Assembly (NCBI GenBank): GCA_002328415.1
Contig: DCXL01000004.1
Coordinates: 258,166 to 322,165, forward strand
Source: Micavibrio sp. UBA2137
Lineage (GTDB): Bacteria > Pseudomonadota > Alphaproteobacteria > Micavibrionales > Micavibrionaceae
Direction of reading: 5' to 3'
Length of the DNA stretch: 64,000 bases
Shown here piece after piece: positions 49,715 to 58,941 of this stretch. A program made the position numbers and the translations under genes. How positions within the stretch are numbered: position 1 is the first letter of the stretch; every line of letters begins with the position of its first letter. Under the pieces are notes generated by a model that had not been told where the DNA came from, searched no databases, and saw only the letters and a program-made list of their open reading frames with translations.

Positions 49715-50194
49715 CTATCCTTTGTTTTCCTCAGTCTTTAATACAGATTTTCCGAGCGAGCGCAAGCGTGACTTTAGGTCTTCATCCTCAATATTTGCCA
49801 GAAATTCCTCAAGAGTTGCTTCTTCGCTCTCAGTTAAAATTTCGGACTTTGAGGCCGCTTGAGATTGAGCCTCTTTTCTGACTTCACCTGCCTCAAAAGC
49901 AACATCGTAAATATAGTCAGGACCAAGAATACGCGCCATGCGTTCCAAGATAAGCCCTTTTTTGTAATGAAGAACAGTTGTAAGTGCGGGTGGCGCATCC
50001 ACGACAAGCGTACGCAAGTAATCACCTTTTTTCTTTTGCATCTTGATGCGAGAAGGGGTGGCCTGAGCGGACAATTCGCCGCCTATAATTTCTGTCCAGT
50101 TTTCTAATACACGGCCAAGCGCGACAAACTTCTTCTCAAAAGTTTTGCCGCTAATATTTTTTATGCTGTGAGAAACAGGTTTTAATCCACTCAT
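49715..50194 (-). CDS. dciA: DciA (DUF721) replication protein
   Basis: I chose the ATG at 50194, preceded by AAGG; a GTG at 50203 is in frame. The product is 159 residues. The DUF721 core has GKTFEKKFVALGRVLENWTEIIG near 15-37 in parts, then LVVDAPPALTTVLHYKKGLILERM near 70-93. A disordered acidic tail follows. DciA helps load the replicative helicase in bacteria without DnaC. The gene diverges from mutY with a 39-base gap. Confidence 0.82.
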   Translation of the reverse strand: MSGLKPVSHSIKNISGKTFEKKFVALGRVLENWTEIIGGELSAQATPSRIKMQKKKGDYLRTLVVDAPPALTTVLHYKKGLILERMARILGPDYIYDVAFEAGEVRKEAQSQAASKSEILTESEEATLEEFLANIEDEDLKSRLRSLGKSVLKTEENKG

Positions 50195-50233
50195 GGCTTG
50201 CACCTTAGAACTTTTTCACTACCTTGTCAGCAT

Positions 50234-51328
50234 ATGAGTGTGAAGAAAATAAACCCACAAGATTTCCGACAGAGCCTGCTCGCATGGTTTGATAAAAATG
50301 GGCGCGAGCTCCCTTGGCGTTATAAGGGTGGAGCTCATCCCAATCCCTATCATGTCTGCCTATCAGAGATTATGTTACAGCAGACAACAGTACAGGCCGT
50401 GAAGGATTATTTTCTGAGCTTTATTAAAATCTGGCCCACAGTTTCTGATTTGGCAAATGCGCGCCAAGAGGATGTTACAGCTGCTTGGGCAGGGCTTGGT
50501 TACTATTCGCGTGCACGCAACCTTCATAAATGTGCACTTGAGATTTCTGAAAATAATGGCGGTGCGTTTCCCGTAAATGAAGCCGCGCTTTTAAAGCTGC
50601 CAGGTATTGGCCCTTACACGGCCTCGGCTATTCGTTCAATATCGTTTAACAAGCCTGCAAATGTCGTTGATGGCAATGTGGAGCGCATCATGGCGCGCAT
50701 TTTTGCTTTGAAAACGCCTTTTCCCAAGGGAAAGGAGAAAGCAAAGATAAGGGCTGCGTATTTCATAGGTAAATTTGAGGGGCGGCATTCAGATTACGTA
50801 CAGGCACTTATGGATTTAGGGGCAATGATTTGCACACCCAAATCTCCAAAATGTGCTTTATGCCCCATATCAAGATATTGTGCTGCTTACAAACATGGGC
50901 TTGCGGAAGATCTTCCCAAAAGAGAGCCCAAAAAAGCCACGCCTCAGAAATATGGAACGGCTTATATTTTTATAAACAATCAAAATGAACTTCTGCTAGA
51001 GCGGCGGCCAGAAAAAGGATTGTTAGCTAGCATGATAGGTTTTCCATCAACGCAATGGAATGAAAAGAAGGAAAGGGAGGGGCTTCTTTCTAACGTAACA
51101 AAAGAACTTGAAATAAAGGAGCTGCAAGAGGTTAGGCACGTCTTTACGCACTTTAAGTTGCAGTTGAAACCAATTCTAGTACGATATGAAAGAGAGCAGG
51201 CGGAAGATTTGTTGAGTGAAGGCCTAAAAGGCTCTCATTTTTGGCAAAATATTGAGGACATTGATGCTGATCATTTGCCGACCTTGTTTGCGAAAATTCT
51301 AAAACTGGTTAGAGCGGAATTAATATGA
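50234..51328 (+). CDS. mutY: A/G-specific adenine glycosylase MutY
   Basis: I chose the ATG at 50234; a TTG at 50198 lies over the divergent gene. The product is 364 residues. It has ELPWR near 26, SEIMLQQTTV near 45 with the catalytic Glu, and LPGIGPYTASAIRS near 120. VVDGNVERIMAR holds the catalytic Asp. The 4Fe-4S cysteines are C-X6-C-X2-C-X5-C (CTPKSPKCALCPISRYC). The C-terminal part is a Nudix-like domain that reads 8-oxoguanine. It removes adenine paired with 8-oxoG. The stop overlaps the next start (ATGA). Confidence 0.95.
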   Translation: MSVKKINPQDFRQSLLAWFDKNGRELPWRYKGGAHPNPYHVCLSEIMLQQTTVQAVKDYFLSFIKIWPTVSDLANARQEDVTAAWAGLGYYSRARNLHKCALEISENNGGAFPVNEAALLKLPGIGPYTASAIRSISFNKPANVVDGNVERIMARIFALKTPFPKGKEKAKIRAAYFIGKFEGRHSDYVQALMDLGAMICTPKSPKCALCPISRYCAAYKHGLAEDLPKREPKKATPQKYGTAYIFINNQNELLLERRPEKGLLASMIGFPSTQWNEKKEREGLLSNVTKELEIKELQEVRHVFTHFKLQLKPILVRYEREQAEDLLSEGLKGSHFWQNIEDIDADHLPTLFAKILKLVRAELI

Positions 51329-52134
51329 AACACCTAATAATTGTTATTATTTTTGGATTTTTAATTCTTTCAAGCGAGCTTGTTCTTGCACAGGAGAGCG
51401 AAACGCCAAATGAGGCTGTTGAAACTGCACATCCAAGAACGCATTACAAACTAACGACTTATCCAAATCTCTTAAAGCTTTACTGGAGGGATTCAAAACT
51501 GAATACTCAGGAGGCAGATGATTTGGATTATTATATTGTTAATTCAGCTTGCGATATAGCCAAGGAGATTGAAGGGAACGACTTTAAGCGTGAAGAGTTA
51601 CGTGATGCTATGGCACGTCATCTTCGTTCTGCGCGCCGTAATTATTCAAACCGCTTTTACTTTATTCAGCCATTGCAACTGGGCGAGTATAATTTTGACA
51701 AGAAGGCCTTCGAAATTCTGCCCGAGTCTCAATATATGGACGTCAGGCGCATTCGTATTTCGAATAATAGCAAAGAGGATTTGACGGGTGATTGCAGAAA
51801 ACTGTTGCCCGACAATGTAGAGCTTTATGAGCGCGCTCCTTTAAACGTGGTCGCCAATCTTAATCAGCCATTTAACTTTCTTGAGGTTCCCGCTAGTGAA
51901 GAAATCTTACGTCTTTATCTTGATTATATTAAAACCGAACCTCAGTTAGAAGCGGAGCGTATGGGCTACATTGTGTTTTATGTGTCTCTGAGCACCTATC
52001 TTGAGAATGCGCGTGACGCATCAGCGGCAACAGGTATTGTTGCCGAATACAAAACCAATCTTGATTTTATAGAGGTCTATGCCGATCCAGAGCGAAAATA
52101 CCCGCTCTTTTTCAAATTTTTCGAAGAAAAATAA
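51325..52134 (+). CDS. Exported protein of unknown function (possibly DUF4852)
   Basis: The 269-residue protein has a signal peptide (about 1-22, ending VLA|Q). A mature domain follows with YPNLLKLYWRDSK near 47, ACDIAKEIEGNDFKREELR near 78-96 and a FYFIQPLQLGEYNF stretch near 112. No metal or catalytic motif is seen. It may belong to DUF4852, but I am unsure. The start overlaps mutY's stop by four bases, so it is translationally coupled to a DNA repair gene, an odd pairing. Confidence 0.6.
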   Translation: MKHLIIVIIFGFLILSSELVLAQESETPNEAVETAHPRTHYKLTTYPNLLKLYWRDSKLNTQEADDLDYYIVNSACDIAKEIEGNDFKREELRDAMARHLRSARRNYSNRFYFIQPLQLGEYNFDKKAFEILPESQYMDVRRIRISNNSKEDLTGDCRKLLPDNVELYERAPLNVVANLNQPFNFLEVPASEEILRLYLDYIKTEPQLEAERMGYIVFYVSLSTYLENARDASAATGIVAEYKTNLDFIEVYADPERKYPLFFKFFEEK

Positions 52135-52137
52135 AGT

Positions 52138-53280
52138 CTAATTAAGCTGGTTATTTCCTAGCTCTGCCTTGTCCAATGATTGGCGCATTTTTTCGCGCAG
52201 GACATCAATGGGATAACGGCGACCGTCCTCGTGATAATGCCAATAGGTCCAGCCATTGCAGGAGGGCGCATTTTGCAGTGTTGCGCCAACCTTATGTATG
52301 GAGCCGCGAAAACTGTTCTTACCTTCATCAACAATCAGCTGACCATCAGCGCCAACCTTGGCTGTAAACTTGTTCTTTGTGTCTGTTAGCTCTGCACCTG
52401 GCTCAAGAAGACCGTTTTCGATAAGCCAACCAAAAGGAATACGCTTAGCTTCACGCTTGGAAGGGGTATTTAAAACATCCTCTTCGGATATTGCCTCTGT
52501 TTCAGCAATACGCTTTGTAGCATGTTTGATATAAGTCTTGTCTTCATCAATCCCGATATAGTCGCGGCCTAACTGCTTTGCAACAGCACCTGTCGTGCCA
52601 GACCCAAAGAAGGGATCCAAAACAACATCACCTGGCGCAGTGGAAGCCAAAAGAACACGGTACAGTAAAGACTCCGGCTTTTGCGTTGGATGTACCTTAA
52701 CTCCATCTGCGTCCCTTAAACGCTCATGCCCTGTGCATATAGGCAAATACCAATCCGAACGCATCTGCAGGTCATCATTAAGCGCCTTCATGGCCTGATA
52801 ATTAAATTTGTACTTACTATCTTTTGATTTTGCGGCCCAAATGAGTGTTTCATGCGCATTCGTAAAACGACGCCCACGGAAATTTGGCATTGGATTGGAT
52901 TTACGCCAAATGACATCATTCAAAATCCAGTAACCTAAATCTTGTAAGATCGCGCCCATTCTAAATATGTTGTGATATGAGCCTATGACCCAGATTGCGC
53001 CATCATCGCTAAGTAGCTCGCGCGCCTCTTTCAGCCACTCGCGTGTAAAATCATCATATGACTTAAAGCTTTCAAATTGATCCCAGTCATCATCCACGGC
53101 ATCAACCTTTGAACTATCCGGTCTGTGCAAGTCACCTTGTAACTGAAGATTGTAGGGAGGGTCAGCAAAAATCAAATCAATCTGCCCCTTTGGCATTTTG
53201 CGCATTTGCTCAATGCAGTTTCCTTGCATGATCACATTGCGCTCAAGCTCTGTGGATGATTTTGTTTTTTTACTGGACAT
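52138..53280 (-). CDS. ccrM: Cell-cycle DNA methyltransferase CcrM (GANTC)
   Basis: I chose the ATG at 53280, preceded by AGGGGA; the frame extends to 53316. The product is 380 residues. It is a beta-class N6-adenine methyltransferase: DPPYNL (about 40-45) comes before DPFFGSG (222-228), the beta order. It has NFRGRRFTNAHETLIWA near 133. The C-terminal RAMA-type domain (about 285-370, with CNGWTYWHYHEDGRRYPID) is typical of CcrM. CcrM methylates GANTC late in the cell cycle. Six GANTC sites lie in the 114 bases upstream. No partner restriction enzyme is present. Confidence 0.93.
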   Translation of the reverse strand: MSSKKTKSSTELERNVIMQGNCIEQMRKMPKGQIDLIFADPPYNLQLQGDLHRPDSSKVDAVDDDWDQFESFKSYDDFTREWLKEARELLSDDGAIWVIGSYHNIFRMGAILQDLGYWILNDVIWRKSNPMPNFRGRRFTNAHETLIWAAKSKDSKYKFNYQAMKALNDDLQMRSDWYLPICTGHERLRDADGVKVHPTQKPESLLYRVLLASTAPGDVVLDPFFGSGTTGAVAKQLGRDYIGIDEDKTYIKHATKRIAETEAISEEDVLNTPSKREAKRIPFGWLIENGLLEPGAELTDTKNKFTAKVGADGQLIVDEGKNSFRGSIHKVGATLQNAPSCNGWTYWHYHEDGRRYPIDVLREKMRQSLDKAELGNNQLN

Positions 53281-53311
53281 AGCTTCCCCTAATTCAATTC
53301 GCAGTACACGA

Positions 53312-53340
53312 ATCATGAATCATTGACGATTCGCCGTCAA
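53312..53340 (-). promoter_or_regulatory. Candidate GANTC-containing promoter of ccrM
   Basis: On the minus strand TTGACG (53340-53335) and CATGAT (53317-53312) are 17 bases apart. GANTC sites lie at 53328-53332 in the spacer, at 53317-53321 at the edge of the -10 and at 53310-53314 overlapping it. TTGACG also pairs with CGTCAA as an inverted repeat (53323-53340). Methylation-sensitive autoregulation is implied. Confidence 0.5.
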
Positions 53341-53411
53341 GATATTTCTGAGAAAAAATGAGCAGATTCAATTATTTGAGGAAAGACATACTAGATATAG
53401 TAGGTCACGAA

Positions 53412-54047
53412 TCACGCAGACTCAATGCGACCTTGAGAACCTTCGATTTCAAGTTGTGTGCGTACTGGCGCAAATGAACGGCGGTGCAGGGGGGTTACAC
53501 CAAGCTCTTTCAAGGCTTCCATATGTGCGGCTGATCCATAACCAGCATTACTGGCCCAACCATAACCAGGATAGCGCTTATCATAATCTGCCATCATGCG
53601 GTCACGTGTTACCTTGGCAATGATAGAGGCTGCAGCAATAGAGGACGAGATTGTGTCACCCTTTTTTACAGTCTGTTGTTTACAGGTTAGGCGTGTGCGC
53701 TGATTGCCGTCAATAAGTGCTGCCTCCATGCCGTGATCCATTTTGATGTAAGCGCGCTTCATAGAGAGGAGGGTGGCTTGCAAAATGTTGATGTCATCAA
53801 TTTCCTCAACGGTGGCAAGGCCAATGCCATATACGCAATGCGCTATAATTTCTTCAAACAAGCTTTCACGTTTTTTCAAGGATAGTTTTTTGCTGTCATT
53901 GAGGCCTGCAATAAAGCCCCTGTCTCTTACATTGGCAGGAATATAGACGCAGGCAGAGACAACAGGGCCAGCAAGTGGACCGCGTCCAACCTCATCAATG
54001 CCGCAAACTTTACCTTCGTATGTATCTTCGAGTAAAAAATCAGGCAT
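53412..54047 (-). CDS. rnhB: Ribonuclease HII
   Basis: The 211-residue enzyme has GIDEVGRGPLAGPVV (16-30) with the catalytic Asp18 and Glu19, then LNDSKKLS near 49, and SIAAASIIAKVTRDR near 134-148. It removes ribonucleotides from DNA. It is next to ccrM, as in several alphaproteobacteria. It lies three bases after the symporter gene. Confidence 0.95.
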   Translation of the reverse strand: MPDFLLEDTYEGKVCGIDEVGRGPLAGPVVSACVYIPANVRDRGFIAGLNDSKKLSLKKRESLFEEIIAHCVYGIGLATVEEIDDINILQATLLSMKRAYIKMDHGMEAALIDGNQRTRLTCKQQTVKKGDTISSSIAAASIIAKVTRDRMMADYDKRYPGYGWASNAGYGSAAHMEALKELGVTPLHRRSFAPVRTQLEIEGSQGRIESA

Positions 54048-54050
54048 GAT

Positions 54051-55430
54051 CTATGTCCTTGCCTTTCTTGCTGTACAATCAGAAATTACAGCACCGACAG
54101 TCAGGACGGCGCAAATAACCGTTGGTACGTAAATCATAATGAGTTCTTGAAAATGATTATGTGTAAACATGTAGATGTAAATAGAGGCGCTCACAATTAG
54201 CGAGATTGCGATCATGCTATCAAGGCGCGCTGATTTCCTTAAATAGCCCATGCCTGCAAGCACATAAAGTGGTGCAAGCACGAAAAGCAAGCTCACGGCA
54301 TCAAAGATGTATTTAATGACATCGCCTATAGTCGTTGCCATGAAGGCCGAAAGCGCGAGTACGACAATAATTGCAACACGTGTTAGTTTCACATAACCAC
54401 CACGTTTCTCGGTATAGCTTTCAGGCAAAATATTTTTAAGGAATGTTGAGGCTGATAAATAACAAAGTGTATCCATTGTCGACATCGTAATGGCTACACA
54501 CACAACAGCAACATAGGCCAGTATAAAGGGTGGTAGTGCGCTAAATTCATAAAGCTGAAAGAACGCATTACCCCATTCTGTATCTGCTGGCAGTAGCTCG
54601 CGTGCAGCCACACCAAGAAAGAAAAGCGACATCGTCATGATGACAAGCGGAATAACCGCAGAGGGAAAGCCATAGCGCACGACCTTCTTATTCCGCGCGG
54701 AAAAGAGCCTCTGCCATGCATCAGAGCTTACAACAATATAGAACATACCCATTAAGAAGAAGGTAATATCCATTGACGTGCCGTAGCCTTTATAATTTGC
54801 AGGTTCTAAAAATACGCTTAAATCAATATCAATGAAGAAGGGTAGGAATATAAGTGATACAACAAGAAAGAATTGAATAACGTCAGTTTTGATAACATTG
54901 CCATAGCCGCCAAAAAACATGTAAAGCGCGACGATAAAACCAACAAGCACAATAGATACCTCAGAGCTTAGTGGTGAGATAGCTGAAATAAGATTTCCTG
55001 AGACAAATAGCTGTACAGAAATCAAAACTATCGAAAAGGCCGCAACAATGAACGAGGAAACTTTTTCGGTGCGCCCACCAAGCTCATCACGAATAATTTG
55101 TCCTATTGTGATATAGCTGCGTTTCTTGGCCATGCGGCGCACACGTGGGCCCACAAAAGAAAAGAAAAGAAGCCCGAAAAGCACACCACCAAGAAGTGAT
55201 AAAAGACCGCCGAAGATAAAAGTCGCGCCTGCACCAACCCAGAATACAAGACCAGAGCCGTCGCGAAAACCCGTTGCAAGAGAGGACATTGTAGGAATGT
55301 AGCCAACGTCACGCGAGCCGATAACAAAACCTTCTGCTGTCTCCTTACGCGCGCCCCATAAGCCGATTACAACCATCAGTAGGGCGTAAAGCCCAAGCCC
55401 GATGAGGATTGTTGTATTTTGTGTACTCAT
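54051..55430 (-). CDS. Sodium:solute symporter family protein
   Basis: The 459-residue protein has about 12-13 membrane helices. The SSS family start (ALLMVVIGLWGARKE near 17-31) is followed by GSRDVGYIPTMSSLATGFRDGSGLVFWVGAG near 38-68 in parts. A helix with SSDAWQRLFSARNKK lies near 236. The substrate could be proline, pantothenate or another small solute; it cannot be told. It is in a minus-strand run with rnhB and ccrM. Confidence 0.85.
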   Translation of the reverse strand: MSTQNTTILIGLGLYALLMVVIGLWGARKETAEGFVIGSRDVGYIPTMSSLATGFRDGSGLVFWVGAGATFIFGGLLSLLGGVLFGLLFFSFVGPRVRRMAKKRSYITIGQIIRDELGGRTEKVSSFIVAAFSIVLISVQLFVSGNLISAISPLSSEVSIVLVGFIVALYMFFGGYGNVIKTDVIQFFLVVSLIFLPFFIDIDLSVFLEPANYKGYGTSMDITFFLMGMFYIVVSSDAWQRLFSARNKKVVRYGFPSAVIPLVIMTMSLFFLGVAARELLPADTEWGNAFFQLYEFSALPPFILAYVAVVCVAITMSTMDTLCYLSASTFLKNILPESYTEKRGGYVKLTRVAIIVVLALSAFMATTIGDVIKYIFDAVSLLFVLAPLYVLAGMGYLRKSARLDSMIAISLIVSASIYIYMFTHNHFQELIMIYVPTVICAVLTVGAVISDCTARKART

Positions 55431-55461
55431 ATTACCCCCTCTACTCCTGAAGGGATGAGAG

Positions 55462-58077
55462 CTATCCTTTCAAGCTTTTTGAAACAATTTCAAAGACGTT
55501 ATCTGAAATATTAGGTGTTTTTGAAATCCGCTCCAAGGCACTTTTCATGAGGGCTTGTCTGTCCTGTGTATAACGTCTCCATTCACGCAGTGGTGTTACA
55601 AGACGTGCCGCGATTTGCGGATTGATTTCATTAAGCTCAATAATTGCGTCTGCTAGAAACTCATATCCTTTCCCACTTACATCATGGAAAGATGAAGGGT
55701 TGTTCATCGCAAAGGCCGCGTAAAGTGAACGCACCCTGTTTGGGTTTTTGATATTGAAATCAGAATGTTGGCGAAGCTTCTTAAGGTCATCAAAGATAGC
55801 ATCGCGCCCCGCCATAGCCTGAAGCGAGAACCATTTATCAATAACGAGTTGATAGGATTTATAACGTTCATAGAAGTCCTTAAGAACCTCTTCACGTTCA
55901 GGCTTATCAGAATCCATTAAGGCCATAACGGCTGCTACGCGGTCCGTCATGTTGTCGGCCTCAAAGTAATGCGTACGCGCACGTTTGGCACAGCCTGTTC
56001 CGTTTGTGGATGTCAGGATGTTCAGCAAAACATTTCTAAAGGCGCGTTGCCCCATATCTTCTGGCTTGGTGGTGTAGGGACCCTCAAGTTTGTTGGCCTC
56101 ATAGAGTTTTTCCAAGAGATCACGATGTTCACCCTTGAGCATCATAAGCAATGTCTGGCGCGAATCATCAATGGCACTTGGGTCAATCTCATCACGTCCC
56201 TGACCAATAATACTAATGCTTGGCAACGATAGAGCACGTGCCAAGAAAGCCTTGTCCGCATTCTCTTGCGTAGATTGTTCAAGAAGTACGCCAAAATCAT
56301 CGATAAAGTTAGACACATCAGCCTGTGGGTTTTCCATGAGGGCTTCAATAGCACGAATGCCAAGTGTTTGACCTGCCTCCCAACGGTTAAAGCCATCACT
56401 GTCATGGATTTGTAGGAAGCGCAAATCATCCTCAGTTAAATCTGTTTTCAAAATAACAGGCGCAGAGAAGTTACGCAGGATTGACGGAACAGGTTTTGAC
56501 CCAATGTTATCAAAGGTGAACGTCTTTTCCTTCTCAGACAACTCCAGTATACGTGTTGTCTCACCATTGCCTAAATCAATGTCATCACCATTGTCATTGA
56601 TAAGCCCAACAGCCACAGGAATGAGAAGAGGGGGCTTGTCTGTTTGTCCTGGCGTATCAGGCAGTGACTGTGACAAGGTTAAGGAGAGCTGGCGTTTTTC
56701 GGCATCGTAATGCGAAGTTGCATTTACAGTAGGCGTGCCTGCATTTTGATACCAACGGAAGAATAGATCTTTATCCAAACCGCTCGCATCAGCCATACAT
56801 TGAACAAAATCCTCACAAGTAACGGCCATGCCATCAAAACGATCGAAATAAAGGTCTGTCGCCTCGCGATACTTCTCAGGACCCAGAAGCGTGTGTTGCA
56901 TACGAATAACCTCTGCACCCTTTTCGTAAACGGTCATGGTGTAGAAGTTGTTAATCTGAATATAGTTATCGGGACGAATAGGGTGCGCAAGCGGGGATGC
57001 ATCCTCTGGGAATTGTGAACGTCGCAAATGATTAACATCATCAATACGCTGCACGGCACGCGAATTCATGTCCGCGGAAAATTCCTGATCTCGGAATACG
57101 GTTAAACCTTCTTTCAAAGAAAGCTGAAACCAGTCACGACATGTGACGCGGTTACCTGTCCAGTTGTGGAAATATTCGTGTGCAATCACGCCCTCAACAC
57201 GCAAGAAGTCACTATCTGTTGCCGTTTCATGATGGGCAAGCACAAGGGCTGTATTAAAGATATTGAGTGACGTATTTTCCATGGCCCCCATATTGAAGTC
57301 AGAAACCGCAACAATGTTGAATCTGTCGAGTTCATATTCACGGCCATAAACGTCCTCATCCCATTTCATGGATTTAATCAGACTTTTCATGGCGTGATCA
57401 CATTGGCCTTCGTCACCTTCACGCACATAAATGCGCAAATCGACTTTACGGCCTGACATGGTTGTAAATGTGTCTTGGATATGGACAAGATCACCTGCAA
57501 CAAGCGCAAAAAGATAAGCTGGTTTGTTAAAAGGGTCATCCCAAACAGTATAATGACGACCATCCTCAAGCGTGCCTTCTTCGACAAGGTTTCCGTTTGA
57601 TAGAAGAACAGGGTATTTGCTTTTATCAGCCTCAATACGGACCTTGAATTTGGTCAAAACATCGGGACGATCTGGCCAATAGGTAATCTTGCGAAAACCT
57701 TCAGCCTCGCATTGTGTGCAGTATGTGCCTTGAGATTTATAAAGCCCCTCAAGAGAGGTGTTATTTTCTGGGTCAATTTCAGTTGTAATTTCGAGCGTAA
57801 ATTTTTCTGGGCCACCAGGAATTGTGAGAAATTTATCAGAAACCTTATAGTCTCTATCTGAAAGATCGTTACCATCTAATTTGACTGAAACTAGCTTCAG
57901 TTTTTCACCATTTAGCTCAAGTAAGTTTGTATCGGATTGTGTCCTCTCAAGTTCAACCTTTGTGTGGACAAGTGTTTTGTCCTCAAACAACTCAAAGCAC
58001 ATTTCAAAATGTGGGATTTTGAAGGGGAAGGGCATGTAATCTTTAAGATAAATTGTTTGTGGCAAATCGGTGCGCAT
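55462..58077 (-). CDS. pepN: Aminopeptidase N
   Basis: The 871-residue M1 metallopeptidase has GAMEN (264-268) and the zinc site HEYFH (300-304) with Glu323 as the third ligand. The length and the domain order are those of the bacterial PepN group of about 870 residues. It has no signal peptide. It trims N-terminal residues from peptides. Confidence 0.96.
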   Translation of the reverse strand: MRTDLPQTIYLKDYMPFPFKIPHFEMCFELFEDKTLVHTKVELERTQSDTNLLELNGEKLKLVSVKLDGNDLSDRDYKVSDKFLTIPGGPEKFTLEITTEIDPENNTSLEGLYKSQGTYCTQCEAEGFRKITYWPDRPDVLTKFKVRIEADKSKYPVLLSNGNLVEEGTLEDGRHYTVWDDPFNKPAYLFALVAGDLVHIQDTFTTMSGRKVDLRIYVREGDEGQCDHAMKSLIKSMKWDEDVYGREYELDRFNIVAVSDFNMGAMENTSLNIFNTALVLAHHETATDSDFLRVEGVIAHEYFHNWTGNRVTCRDWFQLSLKEGLTVFRDQEFSADMNSRAVQRIDDVNHLRRSQFPEDASPLAHPIRPDNYIQINNFYTMTVYEKGAEVIRMQHTLLGPEKYREATDLYFDRFDGMAVTCEDFVQCMADASGLDKDLFFRWYQNAGTPTVNATSHYDAEKRQLSLTLSQSLPDTPGQTDKPPLLIPVAVGLINDNGDDIDLGNGETTRILELSEKEKTFTFDNIGSKPVPSILRNFSAPVILKTDLTEDDLRFLQIHDSDGFNRWEAGQTLGIRAIEALMENPQADVSNFIDDFGVLLEQSTQENADKAFLARALSLPSISIIGQGRDEIDPSAIDDSRQTLLMMLKGEHRDLLEKLYEANKLEGPYTTKPEDMGQRAFRNVLLNILTSTNGTGCAKRARTHYFEADNMTDRVAAVMALMDSDKPEREEVLKDFYERYKSYQLVIDKWFSLQAMAGRDAIFDDLKKLRQHSDFNIKNPNRVRSLYAAFAMNNPSSFHDVSGKGYEFLADAIIELNEINPQIAARLVTPLREWRRYTQDRQALMKSALERISKTPNISDNVFEIVSKSLKG

Positions 58078-58149
58078 GAATAGTCCTTATGCTTAATGTG
58101 TCTAACAGTTAAGATAAGTGAGATAAGGTTTTTGTAAAGGCGAAAAGAG

Positions 58150-58911
58150 TTAAGCTGGCTGGAAAACTGTCTTTAGCACAGAGCTTGATTGTATTCTTGA
58201 AATAGGAAAATCTTCGAGACCGCTTGCGATTGTAACCTTAACGCCCGCCTTTAAAGCAATCTCGGCTGCCTTAATCTTGCTTTCCATACCGCCTGTTGAA
58301 TCAGCATTTGTAGTACCAAGAGCATATGATTTAAAAAGCCTTGAAATTTTACCTTCGACCATTGGAATATGTTTTGCATTTGGATCTGTTTCAGGGTCAC
58401 CCGTATAAAGCCCATCTGTGCGCGTGAGGATAATAAGCTCATCAGCATTGATTGCCTTGGCAAGAAGAGCTGCTAATTGATCATTGTCACCGAACTTAAT
58501 CTCTTCGGTTGCAACAGCATCATTTTCGTTTACCACCGGCAGAATACCCATTTCTTTAAGTGCAGAAATGGTTTGAAGAATATTATTTCTGCGCGCTCTA
58601 TTTTTGAGGTCATCCCTTGTGAGCAAAAGCTGTGATACGCTTTGTTTATCAAATGCAAAATTATATTCAGCCATCAAAATGGGCTGACCATATGTTGAAA
58701 GCGCCTGTTTATTAGGTAGTGTATTATCCTCAGAGCCAAAATAAGCCCGCGCAAGCGCAATTGCACCGGAAGAAACAAGAACGACTTCATGTCCAGACGC
58801 TCCAAGTCTTTCAATATCCTGTGCAACAGTGTTCAACCATTCACGACGGAAACTTTTCGTGTCTTTATTAACCAGAAGGGCAGACCCAATTTTAACGACA
58901 ATTTTTGACAT
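58150..58911 (-). CDS. proB: Glutamate 5-kinase lacking the PUA domain
   Basis: The 253-residue protein has the amino-acid kinase fold: KIGSALL near 7, SSGAIALA near 47, NENDAVATEEIKFGDNDQLAALLA near 129-152 in parts and LTRTDGLYTGDP near 162. Typical ProB enzymes are about 370 residues with a C-terminal PUA domain; here the chain ends after the kinase. It phosphorylates glutamate, the first step of proline synthesis. proA is not adjacent. It lies 30 bases after obgE, an order seen in other alphaproteobacteria. Confidence 0.9.
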   Translation of the reverse strand: MSKIVVKIGSALLVNKDTKSFRREWLNTVAQDIERLGASGHEVVLVSSGAIALARAYFGSEDNTLPNKQALSTYGQPILMAEYNFAFDKQSVSQLLLTRDDLKNRARRNNILQTISALKEMGILPVVNENDAVATEEIKFGDNDQLAALLAKAINADELIILTRTDGLYTGDPETDPNAKHIPMVEGKISRLFKSYALGTTNADSTGGMESKIKAAEIALKAGVKVTIASGLEDFPISRIQSSSVLKTVFQPA

Positions 58912-58941
58912 TCATTCCTCTTAAATAAACGAGGATGAGTC

